Origin: Alphaproteobacteria bacterium
GTDB lineage: Bacteria; Pseudomonadota; Alphaproteobacteria; Micavibrionales; Micavibrionaceae
Length of the DNA: 64,000 nucleotides
Direction of reading: 5' to 3'
Assembly (NCBI GenBank): GCA_020848095.1
Contig: JADLAT010000017.1
Coordinates: 219,824 to 283,823, forward strand
Positions 46,835 to 56,150 of this stretch are shown in pieces. A program made the translations under genes and the position numbers. Numbering within the stretch: the first letter of the stretch is position 1; each line of letters opens with the position of its first letter. The notes beneath the pieces are model-generated. The model was not told where the DNA came from. It worked only from the letters and a program-made list of their open reading frames with translations, and made no database searches.

Positions 46835-48640
46835 ATGAGTGAGAATTACAAAATCATTGATCATGAATTTGATGTCGTTGTTGTGGGTGCCGGTGGCGCG
46901 GGTCTTCGCGCCGGATTTGGCTGCGCCGAGAAGGGTTTGAAAACCGCTCTGATCTCCAAGGTTTTTCCTACGCGCTCTCATACTGTGGCGGCGCAGGGCG
47001 GGATTTCTGCCGCGCTGGGCAATATGGGCGAGGATAGCTGGAAATTCCACATGTACGATACGATCAAGGGATCGGACTGGCTGGGCGATCAGGACGCGGT
47101 GGAATATATGTGCCGGGAGGCCATTCCGGCGATTATCGAGTTGGAGCATTACGGCGTGCCCTTTTCCCGCACGGCGGAAGGCAAAATTTATCAGCGCGCC
47201 TTTGGCGGCATGACCACCCATTACGGCAAGGGCACGGCCCAGCGCACCTGCGCCGCCGCCGACCGCACAGGTCATGCGATCTTGCATACGCTCTACACGC
47301 AGGCGCTTAAGCACCGGGCCGAGTTTTTCATCGAGTATTTTGCGCTTGATTTGCTGATGAGTGAAGATGGCCAGTGTCTGGGCGTAATGGCGTGGAATCT
47401 GGATGATGGGACGATTCACCGCTTCCGGGCGCATCAAACCATTCTGGCCACCGGCGGTTATGGCCGCACGTTCTTTTCCTGCACCTCCGCCCATACCTGC
47501 ACCGGGGATGGTAATGCTATGGTTTTGCGGGCCGGGATCCCCCTGCAGGACATGGAGTTTATCCAGTTTCACCCGACCGGCATTTATGGCGCGGGCTGCC
47601 TGATTACAGAAGGCGTGCGCGGTGAAGGCGGATACCTGACCAATTCAGAGGGTGAGCGGTTTATGGAGCGCTATGCGCCCTCCGCCAAGGATCTGGCCAG
47701 CCGGGACGTGGTTTCACGCTCAATGACCATTGAAATCCGGGAGGGGCGCGGTGTCGGTCCGCAGAAGGATCACATCCATCTTAACCTTATGCATCTTGAC
47801 CCGGATATTATTCATGAGCGCCTGCCCGGCATTGCCGAATCGGCGCGTATTTTCGCAGGTGTCGATGTCACGCGGGAGCCGATTCCGGTCCTGCCGACCG
47901 TGCATTACAATATGGGCGGTATTCCAACCAATTTCATGACCGAGGTTATCAACCCGACCGCCAAGGACCCCAATACCGTTGTCCCGGGATTGATGGCCAT
48001 TGGCGAGGCGGCCTGCGTTTCCGTTCATGGCGCGAACCGTCTGGGCTCTAACTCCCTGCTCGATCTGGTGGTGTTTGGACGCGCGGCGGCCAATCGTTGC
48101 GCAGAGATCGTTACCTCCGGCGCAAAACACAGACCGTTGGGAGGGTCTGGCAAAAAGGGCGATAATGGCGATAAGGCGCTGGCGCGGCTGGACCATTACC
48201 GGAACGCCAAGGGCGACACGAAAACCGCCGCTCTGCGGCTTGATATGCAAAAAACCATGCAAAATCATGCCGCCGTGTTCCGCACCGGTGAAACGCTGGA
48301 TGAGGGCGTGGTGCAAATTGACAAGGTTTACAAGCGCAAAGCCGATCTGGGCATCAGTGACCGCTCCATGATTTTCAACACCGATCTGGTGGAGACTTTG
48401 GAGTTGGATAATTTGCTGTCGCAGGCTGTGGCCTCCATGCATTCGGCGGCGAACCGCAAAGAATCCAGAGGTGCGCACGCGCGGGAGGATTACCCGGACC
48501 GCAATGATGAAGAATGGATGAAGCATACCGTAAGCTGGGTTGATGGCTCTGGCCACGTTAAAATCGATTACCGTCCGGTCATCATGACCCCGCTCACCGA
48601 TGAAATAGAGCCGATTCCCCCTAAAAAGCGGGTGTATTAG
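46835..48640 (+). CDS. sdhA: Succinate dehydrogenase flavoprotein subunit
   Basis: Catalytic subunit that oxidises succinate to fumarate. The 601-residue product has the dinucleotide-binding [10 protein letters not shown] near residue 18 and the covalent-FAD histidine (His49) in [38 protein letters not shown] is in the active site, and the product ends VDYRPV-type, here [26 protein letters not shown]. The gene is followed by a terminator and not by sdhB, which is unusual. Confidence 0.97.
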   Translation: MSENYKIIDHEFDVVVVGAGGAGLRAGFGCAEKGLKTALISKVFPTRSHTVAAQGGISAALGNMGEDSWKFHMYDTIKGSDWLGDQDAVEYMCREAIPAIIELEHYGVPFSRTAEGKIYQRAFGGMTTHYGKGTAQRTCAAADRTGHAILHTLYTQALKHRAEFFIEYFALDLLMSEDGQCLGVMAWNLDDGTIHRFRAHQTILATGGYGRTFFSCTSAHTCTGDGNAMVLRAGIPLQDMEFIQFHPTGIYGAGCLITEGVRGEGGYLTNSEGERFMERYAPSAKDLASRDVVSRSMTIEIREGRGVGPQKDHIHLNLMHLDPDIIHERLPGIAESARIFAGVDVTREPIPVLPTVHYNMGGIPTNFMTEVINPTAKDPNTVVPGLMAIGEAACVSVHGANRLGSNSLLDLVVFGRAAANRCAEIVTSGAKHRPLGGSGKKGDNGDKALARLDHYRNAKGDTKTAALRLDMQKTMQNHAAVFRTGETLDEGVVQIDKVYKRKADLGISDRSMIFNTDLVETLELDNLLSQAVASMHSAANRKESRGAHAREDYPDRNDEEWMKHTVSWVDGSGHVKIDYRPVIMTPLTDEIEPIPPKKRVY

Positions 48641-48655
48641 CGCCACATATCAGAA

Positions 48656-48701
48656 TAAGCACCGATGAGGAACGGCATAAATGCCGTGGGGTTGCTTTTT
48701 T
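48656..48701 (+). terminator. Terminator of sdhCDA
   Basis: Inner stem ACGGCA/TGCCGT (48672-48677 and 48682-48687) with flanking AAGCA/TTGCTT pairing and six Ts at 48696-48701. It closes the operon after sdhA and confirms that sdhB is not co-transcribed. Confidence 0.65.
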
Positions 48702-48723
48702 CCATTCCTGACGCGCTATTTTA

Positions 48724-48752
48724 TTGACATAAATTTAATATTTTTATAGCAT
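48724..48752 (+). promoter_or_regulatory. Candidate promoter for the 673-residue unknown gene
   Basis: Perfect TTGACA at 48724-48729 in AT-rich DNA. The -10 is TAGCAT at 48747-48752 (17 bases) or TATAGC at 48745-48750 (15 bases). The gene starts at 48775. Confidence 0.5.
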
Positions 48753-48774
48753 CCATCTTTTCTATAACAATGAA

Positions 48775-50796
48775 ATGAGCTGCATCTTGCGTAAAAGGTT
48801 ACCAGGAGATTCCTGCATCCATCAGAACGAAGGAGAGCTCTCGCTCTCCGGGATCTATGCTGCGACATATCGTAGTGTCTCAAATGATTTTGGCGCAAAA
48901 ACACTTATCAGCCCGAGTGAATTTGTGAAGGGAAATCATATCGAGCTGACGCGTGAAAATGTTGCCGAATGCGCGCCCGAGCTTTATAAAAAAATAAAAA
49001 TCATTTTGAAAAGCGCCGGCCTTGATGGCGCCTATCGAAAAAAATACCCTCATCTGGCGCCAGTCACGTATTCCGCCGAAGAGCATCTCAGACGTGCTGA
49101 AAAAATTCATGATGAAGTTGAACATGATATATGGGATTGCATAGATATATCAAAACCCGGCGTGGAAGACCGTATTGAAGCCCTTATCAATCACGCACAA
49201 AAATACGAACTGTGCCGAGAAAAAATGGAACCGTTAGTCGCCAAAGGCCGTGAAAAATTGATGCAGGCCATACATAACTACAAAAATTCCGGCCCTGTCC
49301 AGAAAGCCGCCCTGCACAAAACATGGCTTGATCTTGATGGCATAAATCTGAGTACGGATCCCATGGAGCAGTACGAAAGAGGCCTTAGACAAGGCATGTG
49401 GAGCGTTGACCTTGAGGCCATAAACGCAGAAATAGATGTGCAACTTAAAAAACATTTTAAAAACGAAAGACATGCCGCAATCACAGCCAAAAACAATGGA
49501 AATGGAAATAAAGGACTTTCCCCGGCACAAAGAATGCTGGAGAGGACACGGCAAAAAAATCTAAGCCAGAAAACGGAAAAATTAGAAAACAGAAATAAAG
49601 CAACCACCCCCGGTCTGCTTGCCGTGCCAGAGACGGCCAAACCAGCGCAGAAAAATAAAGTGCCCTCAGCCAAGAGTATTCTTGCCCAGCAAAAGGCCGC
49701 TCTTAGAGATATTTTACGCGCCGCCAGAGCTGATCTGGCCGAGGTCAAGAGTGAAATTAAAACTGAAAAAGTGGCCATTCCCAAGCATAGAGAATATCTG
49801 GAGGGACAAACGCAAGCCCTTATAGAAGAGAAAAACAAGTTTATTACCCTGCGCCGTACCGCCATTGGCAAAGAGGGCGAAAAAAAGGGTATTCTGGCAT
49901 CCCTTTCTGCATTGGGGGAGGATGTATCCTCGCTGAAAACGGCAGAAGATCCCAGAAATATCACCCTAAACGCAGCGGAGGATTTTACACCCTTATCCGA
50001 AGGCGAAGCAGAGAAACCGAGCCTGCCAGACCCGGATAACCGTGATATAGAAGAATATAAAACACTCTTCCCAGACAGCTACGAGGAAATTGTACAGCTG
50101 CGCATACAGCATAACAAAGCGCGCGACACCCTGCTTGATTTACAGGCTGAGAGCGCCGTGCTCTCAAGCCAGATAAGGCACGCAGAGCTGCAAACCAATA
50201 AATTCACTAAGCTGGCAAGCCGTCTTGACAATATGCTGAGTAATTTTGAAAGGGAGATACCTCAGCTTACCGAGCAGCTAATGGCCGTCCGCCAGAAAAT
50301 ATCGATTAACGCTTCCTTTAATAAAGAGGCAAGATATCCGCCTTTATCCGCGTTCGGGGCGTGGGTCGCCGCCAATCTGGACCCTGAACGGATTGTTATT
50401 CACCCTGATGCCATTAAAGAAACGGAAGCATCACTCTACAATGATCCGGATCTTATATATGACGCGATCAAGCTTCTTGAGAAAGAATATCGGGAACAAA
50501 GAACGTCAGGAAATCTTCCTCAGGATGAGAAAGACAGGCTCAGAAACGCCTATATCGAACGAGAAAGAGCCTTAGGTCTGGTGTGCACTTCCGCACAAAT
50601 TCGCCACAGTGACCATATTGCTCTTAAACATCAAGTCGTTTTCGATGGCAGAAAATATGATCTTAACCATCATCTTAAAAAAGGAAAGAATAAAGATCCC
50701 AGATACACTTTGCGTGTTTACTTTAACTGGGACAAAGATGACAGACGCGTGCTTGTTGGCCATATGCCAGGCCATTTGCCTACAATTGGGGTTTAA
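48775..50796 (+). CDS. Unknown 673-residue coiled-coil protein
   Basis: I recognise no family. The soluble, very hydrophilic product has no signal peptide or membrane segment. Residues 1-280 are helical and charged. A low-complexity linker rich in Lys, Asn and Pro follows (about 240-310). Then come two long heptad-like stretches (about 310-375, containing ALRDILRAARADLAEVKSE, and 440-520, containing LLDLQAESAVLSSQIRHAE). The last 60 residues look like a small beta-rich domain: VVFDGRKYDLNHHL, LRVYFNWDKDDRRVLVGHM and GHLPT. The AT-rich promoter and Lys/Asn-rich composition differ from the neighbours, so acquisition is possible. Confidence 0.75.
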   Translation: MSCILRKRLPGDSCIHQNEGELSLSGIYAATYRSVSNDFGAKTLISPSEFVKGNHIELTRENVAECAPELYKKIKIILKSAGLDGAYRKKYPHLAPVTYSAEEHLRRAEKIHDEVEHDIWDCIDISKPGVEDRIEALINHAQKYELCREKMEPLVAKGREKLMQAIHNYKNSGPVQKAALHKTWLDLDGINLSTDPMEQYERGLRQGMWSVDLEAINAEIDVQLKKHFKNERHAAITAKNNGNGNKGLSPAQRMLERTRQKNLSQKTEKLENRNKATTPGLLAVPETAKPAQKNKVPSAKSILAQQKAALRDILRAARADLAEVKSEIKTEKVAIPKHREYLEGQTQALIEEKNKFITLRRTAIGKEGEKKGILASLSALGEDVSSLKTAEDPRNITLNAAEDFTPLSEGEAEKPSLPDPDNRDIEEYKTLFPDSYEEIVQLRIQHNKARDTLLDLQAESAVLSSQIRHAELQTNKFTKLASRLDNMLSNFEREIPQLTEQLMAVRQKISINASFNKEARYPPLSAFGAWVAANLDPERIVIHPDAIKETEASLYNDPDLIYDAIKLLEKEYREQRTSGNLPQDEKDRLRNAYIERERALGLVCTSAQIRHSDHIALKHQVVFDGRKYDLNHHLKKGKNKDPRYTLRVYFNWDKDDRRVLVGHMPGHLPTIGV

Positions 50797-50811
50797 GCTT
50801 TTTAATCAACC

Positions 50812-51834
50812 CTAGCCCCGCGGTAAATACCGCCCGATTAACACTTCCGCGATCTGTACCGCGTTCAAGGCCGCACCCTTGCGCAGATTATCCGCCACAC
50901 ACCAGAAATTCAGGCCATTTTCAACCGTGATATCCTCGCGCACGCGGGAGACGAACACATCATCCTCGCCCTGTACTTCGAGCGGCGTTACAAAGCGCAG
51001 TTCCTCCTGCTCCAGATCCACGAGCGTCACGCCGGCAAAATTACGCCAGAGTTTTTTAGCCTGCTCCGCCGTTAATTCATTTTCAAATTCGACATTGATC
51101 ATTTCCGAATGGCCAATAAAGACAGGCACGCGAACGCAAGATGCACAGACCATAATTTTGGGGTCGAGGATTTTTTTCGTCTCCACCACCATTTTCCATT
51201 CTTCCTTGGTCATGCCATCATCCATGAACACGTCAATCTGCGGGATCGTGTTGAAGGCTATCTGCTTTGGATAGACATCAGGCACAGGGGTCTGGTTCGC
51301 GTATATGCCCTTGGTCTGGTTAAACAGCTCATCCATCGCGCCCTTGCCACTGCCCGAAACGGACTGGTAAGTAGCCACCACAACACGCTTGATCCTTGCC
51401 GCATCATGCAGAGGTTTTAATGCCACAACCATTTGAATGGTGGAGCAGTTCGGGTTGGCGATGATGCCTTTTTTGGTATGGTCAGCGATGGCCTGCGGGT
51501 TTACCTCGGGCACGACCAGCGGCACGTCCGGGTCCATACGCCAGTATGATGTATTATCAATGACCACCGCGCCCGCAGCAGCAGCCTTTGGCGAGTATTC
51601 CGCCGAGACCTTGGCACCGGGCGAGGACAAAACAATATCCACACCTTTGAAATCGAATTTCGAGAGATCGTGAACTTTCAGGTCTTTATCGCCAAAAGAG
51701 ACTTCCTTGCCCACAGAACGACTGGAGGCCAGCGCGATTACATCATCAGCAGGGAAATTGCGCTCATCCAGAATTTTAAGAATTTCATGCCCGACATTAC
51801 CGGTTGCGCCAACGACTGCGATTTTATAACCCAT
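50812..51834 (-). CDS. asd: Aspartate-semialdehyde dehydrogenase
   Basis: Reduces aspartyl phosphate to aspartate semialdehyde for lysine, threonine, methionine and diaminopimelate synthesis. The 340-residue product starts MGYKIAVVGATGNVGHEIL (NADP site). The catalytic Cys130 is in ANPNCSTIQMV, and SVSGSGKGAMDEL and RVPVFIGHSEMINVEFE are further markers. It converges on the unknown coiled-coil gene with a 15-base gap and is divergent from a histidine kinase. Confidence 0.97.
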   Translation of the reverse strand: MGYKIAVVGATGNVGHEILKILDERNFPADDVIALASSRSVGKEVSFGDKDLKVHDLSKFDFKGVDIVLSSPGAKVSAEYSPKAAAAGAVVIDNTSYWRMDPDVPLVVPEVNPQAIADHTKKGIIANPNCSTIQMVVALKPLHDAARIKRVVVATYQSVSGSGKGAMDELFNQTKGIYANQTPVPDVYPKQIAFNTIPQIDVFMDDGMTKEEWKMVVETKKILDPKIMVCASCVRVPVFIGHSEMINVEFENELTAEQAKKLWRNFAGVTLVDLEQEELRFVTPLEVQGEDDVFVSRVREDITVENGLNFWCVADNLRKGAALNAVQIAEVLIGRYLPRG

Positions 51835-51889
51835 TTTACAAACCCTCTATGTTTCTTAGGACTTCTTATTCCGAGAATAAATTGATATT

Positions 51890-53920
51890 ATGAAACGCTT
51901 CGCTCTTGCAAGGATTTCCTTACACTTCATGATTGACACACAAATATCCGAAATTGAAGAACTGCAAAGAAAGGTCGCCGAGGCGGACGCTCTGGCGCAT
52001 ATGAAATCGAATTTTCTGGCGACGATGAGCCATGAAATCCGTACCCCCATGCAAACTATTTTTGGTTTGCTGGAGCTGATCGCCGATGAAAAACCAAATG
52101 AGAATATCGCCGGAATGGTGCGCCGGGCGCAAACGGCGGCCAGCGGCCTGCTGGAAATTCTGGATGATGTGCTGGATCTGGCCAAGATGGATGCGGACAA
52201 GATGGAACTCGATATGTTCGAGGTTCCTGTACGCCTGCTGGTTCGTGGGTTGCTGGAGGCGCTCTCCGTCAAGGTTCACGGGGCCGATATTGTCTTAAAG
52301 GATGATATTGAATCGGACGTGCCCTTTGTGGTGGTGGGCGACCCGAAGCGCCTGCGCCAGATTATTATGAATCTGTGTGGCAACGCTTTGAAATTCACCC
52401 ATAACGGAACCGTTACGGTGCGGGTCAGCACAAAAACGCAAAACGTGGATTCTCCGGAAGACGGGGTCGCTCTGCGGTTTGAGATTATTGACACCGGTAT
52501 CGGCATGAGTCCGGAGGTTTGCGAGAAACTGTTCAGTTCCTTCACACAGGCCGATAATTCCACATCCCGGAAATATGGCGGCACAGGGCTTGGTCTTTCC
52601 ATTTCCAAAAAGCTGGTTGAGCTTATGAAGGGGCAGATTGGCGTTTCCAGCGTAGAGGGTGCAGGCTCGACCTTCTGGTTCGAGATTCCCACGCGCGAAG
52701 TTGGCGCGGATGATACCACGGTGGAGCTGCCGACGCTGGACGGTATTTCCGTTCTCTCCGTAGAGGACCACCCACAGGGCGCGAAAGAAATTGTCAGCTC
52801 CCTGCGCTCCATGGGCGCCAGTGTGGAGAGCTGCGCCACCTATGCCGAGGGGCTGGCGCTGGCGCGGCGGCGGCCCTTTGACGTGGCGGTGATCGATCAG
52901 GGCCTGCCCGATGGTCTTGGGCTGGACCTTATTAAAGAGATTGTCCAGATAAGACCCAATATCGGGATTGTCATGTACACGGTGCGCGATGATATTGGTC
53001 TGTCGCATTCCCTGGCGGCATTGGGCGCGACATATCTTACCAAACCGGCCAGCCGTATCGGGCTGGGCGAGGCAGTGCGCGATGCCACAGGGCGGATTTC
53101 CCGCCGGGATATTTCCGGCCCCACGAAAATGCTGATTGCCGAGGACACCGAAACGGTGCGCGACATTCTTCAACTTCAGCTTACAAAGCTGGGAACGCAG
53201 GCCACTTTCGTTAATAACGGGCTGGAGGCTCTGGAAGCGCTGCGGAGCGGCGAATACGGCATTCTTCTGACCGATCTGCATATGCCGCAAATGGATGGTT
53301 ATCAGCTGGTTGAGCATATTCGCAGCGGGCAGGATGAAAGCGGTAAAATTCATGCCGATTTTCCGGTTATCGTCCTAACCGCCGATGTCCAGCTTTCGCA
53401 AAGAGAGGTTTATCTGCGCCACGGCTTTGATGAATGTCTTCTTAAACCCGTAACCATGGGGAAATTCAAGCGGCTGCTTATCCGCTGGGGCTTACTGAAC
53501 GGGGAAGAGGAAGAAAACGCGCCGCCGCAGACTCCTGCCCCGGCAGCGGCGATGATAGAAGAAGGGTCCGCACCCTCCGCTCTGCCACCGCCAATAGACC
53601 GGGCCGCCATGATTGAGCAACTGGGCGCCTTTGATGACATGGCCATTGAAATGCTGGGGATGTTCGTGGACATGACCCGGCCACAGATTGATAAAATTCA
53701 GGCAGCTTTAGAGAAAAAAGATGCAAAAGAGCTGCGGGAGCTTGGCCATTCCCTGAAAGGGGCCGCCCGTTCGGCCTGTTGCAATGTGCTGGGGGATCTG
53801 GCGTCCGGGTTGCAGGAGGAAGCCGAGCAGGGCCGCGTGCCCGCAAAGCTCATTGCGCAGATTGCCGAAGAGTTTTCCCGCGTTGAGGCAGAGGTCAAAA
53901 CTTTGGCCGCCGGCTCTTAA
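51890..53920 (+). CDS. Soluble hybrid histidine kinase (HisKA-HATPase-REC-REC-HPt)
   Basis: A 676-residue phosphorelay protein with no membrane or obvious sensor domain. Domains in order: a short coiled coil (about 15-38), then HisKA with His48 in MSHEIRTPM. The HATPase follows, with N165 in NLCGNALKFT, DTGIGM and GGTGLGLSISKKL. A first receiver has Asp336 (VIDQGLP) and a second has Asp462 (TDLHMPQMDG). An HPt domain with His620 in LGHSLKGAARS ends the protein. It can therefore run a complete four-step relay in one chain. Input is presumably through protein contact. It is divergent from asd, with the pilus operon convergent downstream. Confidence 0.93.
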   Translation: MKRFALARISLHFMIDTQISEIEELQRKVAEADALAHMKSNFLATMSHEIRTPMQTIFGLLELIADEKPNENIAGMVRRAQTAASGLLEILDDVLDLAKMDADKMELDMFEVPVRLLVRGLLEALSVKVHGADIVLKDDIESDVPFVVVGDPKRLRQIIMNLCGNALKFTHNGTVTVRVSTKTQNVDSPEDGVALRFEIIDTGIGMSPEVCEKLFSSFTQADNSTSRKYGGTGLGLSISKKLVELMKGQIGVSSVEGAGSTFWFEIPTREVGADDTTVELPTLDGISVLSVEDHPQGAKEIVSSLRSMGASVESCATYAEGLALARRRPFDVAVIDQGLPDGLGLDLIKEIVQIRPNIGIVMYTVRDDIGLSHSLAALGATYLTKPASRIGLGEAVRDATGRISRRDISGPTKMLIAEDTETVRDILQLQLTKLGTQATFVNNGLEALEALRSGEYGILLTDLHMPQMDGYQLVEHIRSGQDESGKIHADFPVIVLTADVQLSQREVYLRHGFDECLLKPVTMGKFKRLLIRWGLLNGEEEENAPPQTPAPAAAMIEEGSAPSALPPPIDRAAMIEQLGAFDDMAIEMLGMFVDMTRPQIDKIQAALEKKDAKELRELGHSLKGAARSACCNVLGDLASGLQEEAEQGRVPAKLIAQIAEEFSRVEAEVKTLAAGS

Positions 53921-53943
53921 AACAATTTTTATTTTAGTGGTTA

Positions 53944-54651
53944 TTATGGACAGCCGGCGTCCTGATGAACAGCCGAAGCCGAAGGCTTGATGATCATCCA
54001 TACGCGGAAACATAGTCTGCCCAAGGGGCACGATATGGTTGTATCGCTGTCCAGATCGATGGCGCCGCCGGAGGCATCAATGAAATCGGCCTCGCACTCC
54101 CCGAAATTATCATCCATTTTTTGTAGCGCTGCCTTTACATAGGCATCGCTTTTATCGGTTTCTATCCAGTAAAATACGCCGTCTGTGCCGTTATAATACT
54201 GCCAGTCCATGAACAGATCAGGCGGCGGCGGCATGAATTTCCCGCCCGCGCCGGAGAATATTTTTTTGTGCTGGTCTGCGCTGCCGTCATTATCGCCGGG
54301 ACAGCGGATATTCGCCACTTTCTTATCCGCCGCGCGGTAGCTGCCCGCCACGGGTAAATGCGTAGAATCAGGATTTAAGGGATAGGGTTTATTATATCCG
54401 GCCTGCGCGATCGTGCTGTCGCCGTTCGGATAGAGCAGCACGCATTCCTGTATGGCGGAGCGGATAATATCCACCTGCCCCTGCGCCGCGGAGACCGTTT
54501 TGAATGTGTTCTGGGCCGAGCTTTGCTGGCTGGAGGGCTCCATAAAGCTGAAGGTCAGGGCCGCAAGCAAGGCTATGGCAATCAGAATATAAACGAGCGC
54601 GCTCCCGGTTTCGGTAGCGCGCTCCTGTATTTTTGTATGAGGGGATAGCAA
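53944..54651 (-). CDS. Pilin-like protein 2, last gene of the pilus-type operon
   Basis: A 235-residue protein whose N-terminus, ETGSALVYILIAIALLAALTFSFM, resembles a pilin transmembrane helix. It lacks the G|FxxxE processing site. The remainder is a periplasmic or surface domain with six cysteines, CPGDNDG, and a terminal CFRVWMIIKPSASAV...GCP. It lies 11 bases downstream of a similar gene, and TTG 54651 is the likely start after an AGGA nine bases away. By position it corresponds to the minor or major pilin at the end of type IVb operons. The kinase gene converges. Confidence 0.65.
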   Translation of the reverse strand: MLSPHTKIQERATETGSALVYILIAIALLAALTFSFMEPSSQQSSAQNTFKTVSAAQGQVDIIRSAIQECVLLYPNGDSTIAQAGYNKPYPLNPDSTHLPVAGSYRAADKKVANIRCPGDNDGSADQHKKIFSGAGGKFMPPPPDLFMDWQYYNGTDGVFYWIETDKSDAYVKAALQKMDDNFGECEADFIDASGGAIDLDSDTTISCPLGRLCFRVWMIIKPSASAVHQDAGCP

Positions 54652-54662
54652 ACCTCAATGTC

Positions 54663-55457
54663 CTATCGTTCGATCAGAACGTGGTAGTAAACCAATGCAC
54701 CATCTGCCGTAGATGAGTTTGTATCGTTCGTAGCATCATCAAAATCAACACACCCAAATGGCTGACCTGCAAAATCCGGCCCATCAATTACCTGTGCGGC
54801 CACATAACCATCAATTCCCAGGTTACCACTTATCTGCCCCATGGCAGAGGTTGGAATATTAGCAACGGCAATACCAGCATCACCAACGCCATTAGCGTCT
54901 GTATCATCTGTTGCGCCGATCCCCAGTTGTGTATTCAGTTTTTTGCAAACTGAGGGAGATACACCGACGAGGAACGCAATAATCTCATTCCCGGCATTAC
55001 TGGCAACTGTCGTTCCAATATCCTGAACCTGATAGGTACTGCTGAAATACCACGTACCTTGCGCAGCCGACGCCATAACCTCAGCCGGGGCGGTAACATA
55101 TGTGGCTCCGCCTCCAGATGGATGGAATACGCAAGGAGCCGGCGAGGCCGTGCAGGTTGTCGCAAAATCTGTCGGCGGATCGAAGTTCATGATGTCAGCG
55201 CTGGTGCCGTTAGAAACCATCATCCGAACAAGAGAGGTTCTGACGGACGCCGGATATTGCGTTATCTGTGCGCTATTCACCAGACTTTTCTCGCTATTCG
55301 CATCACCACCGCCGCTTCTGGAGGATTGTGTCACAGCGTAAGACAGGGCCGCGAACAAGGCCACCGCGATCAAAATCAGAAAGAGGACGTTCCCGCTTTC
55401 CCTTTCTCTGCCGCGGTTCTGACATATCTGTTTATTCATTCTATTAGATCTACGCAT
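54663..55457 (-). CDS. Pilin-like protein 1 of the pilus-type operon
   Basis: A 264-residue protein with a basic leader then ESGNVLFLILIAVALFAALSYAVTQS, a pilin-like hydrophobic helix. Like its neighbour it has no Glu at the usual +5 and no Gly-Phe/Met junction, so processing by a standard prepilin peptidase is uncertain. The rest is Gly/Ser/Thr/Asp-rich, with ATDDTDANGVGDAGIA resembling a calcium loop, and ends in YYHVLIER. AGGAGA six bases before the ATG at 55457 decides the start. Probably the structural or minor subunit of the fibre. Confidence 0.65.
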   Translation of the reverse strand: MRRSNRMNKQICQNRGRERESGNVLFLILIAVALFAALSYAVTQSSRSGGGDANSEKSLVNSAQITQYPASVRTSLVRMMVSNGTSADIMNFDPPTDFATTCTASPAPCVFHPSGGGATYVTAPAEVMASAAQGTWYFSSTYQVQDIGTTVASNAGNEIIAFLVGVSPSVCKKLNTQLGIGATDDTDANGVGDAGIAVANIPTSAMGQISGNLGIDGYVAAQVIDGPDFAGQPFGCVDFDDATNDTNSSTADGALVYYHVLIER

Positions 55458-55497
55458 TTACTTTCTCCTTTTGACCTGCCCTAGGTTAGCATTCATT

Positions 55498-56040
55498 TTA
55501 ATTCACTGAAACCTTATTAATATTCAAAACTGCAAATAATGGAAATTTCTGGCATTCGCGGCCCACGCACATATTTTCGATATTCACGCGCCAGCCAGCG
55601 CCACCATTTTGTACATGCCCCATAGCCTCACGGAATTGGCCGAACATCGCGGTGGATGGGGCAGAAATTTCCACAGAAGTTCCCAGACTTTTAATGCTGA
55701 GCCCCGTGTAAATACCCTCAATTTTTCCTACAAATGCCTTAACTTCGGCCTCGTTCACCGCCACATCCTTGATTTGAGGCACTCTGGGCTTTAAAGCCTG
55801 CGCATTTTCAAGATTTGCCCGTAATTCCGTCAATTGCTGAAGCTGGACTGTTGTGTAAAGGCCGATAGCAGCGGCGAAAGCCCAGCATGCGCCGGCAATA
55901 ATCAACATCGTTTGCCCGGCATTCTGGGGAAGTTTTTCAAGAAATGCGTTAAGACCCGCCGCCGCATTGGGGCTTGTCAGCCTTTTGAGGGAGCGCCAGT
56001 TGAAACTCTTAAGATATTTTTGCAGAACTTCTTTTCTCAA
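55498..56040 (-). CDS. Bitopic pilus assembly protein, PilN/PilO-like
   Basis: A 180-residue protein with a basic amphipathic N-terminus, a membrane segment at about 45-66 (MLIIAGACWAFAAAIGLYTT) and a coiled stretch (QLQQLTELRANLENAQAL). A periplasmic domain follows with IKSLGTSVEISAPSTAMFGQFREAMGH. This bitopic layout matches alignment-complex proteins of type IV pili and type II systems. The start is TTG at 56040, with AGGA nine bases upstream. It is preceded by a 110-base AT-rich gap that holds a TATAAT on the minus strand (56090-56095), so a separate transcript for the pilin end of the operon is possible. Confidence 0.55.
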   Translation of the reverse strand: MRKEVLQKYLKSFNWRSLKRLTSPNAAAGLNAFLEKLPQNAGQTMLIIAGACWAFAAAIGLYTTVQLQQLTELRANLENAQALKPRVPQIKDVAVNEAEVKAFVGKIEGIYTGLSIKSLGTSVEISAPSTAMFGQFREAMGHVQNGGAGWRVNIENMCVGRECQKFPLFAVLNINKVSVN

Positions 56041-56150
56041 ACGCTAAATTCCTTTTCACCTGAAACTAAATACAATTATGATTATATATATTATAACTTC
56101 ATTAAAGTTAAATTGATATTAATCTTCTTTCCGATTTTAACTTTTATTCC

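Noticed and set aside
49278..49964. A 228-residue antisense frame inside the coiled-coil gene
   Set aside because: Its Ser/Leu/Arg-rich composition is typical of a shadow frame opposite Glu/Lys/Ala-rich coding DNA. The plus-strand gene has the promoter and consistent coding features.
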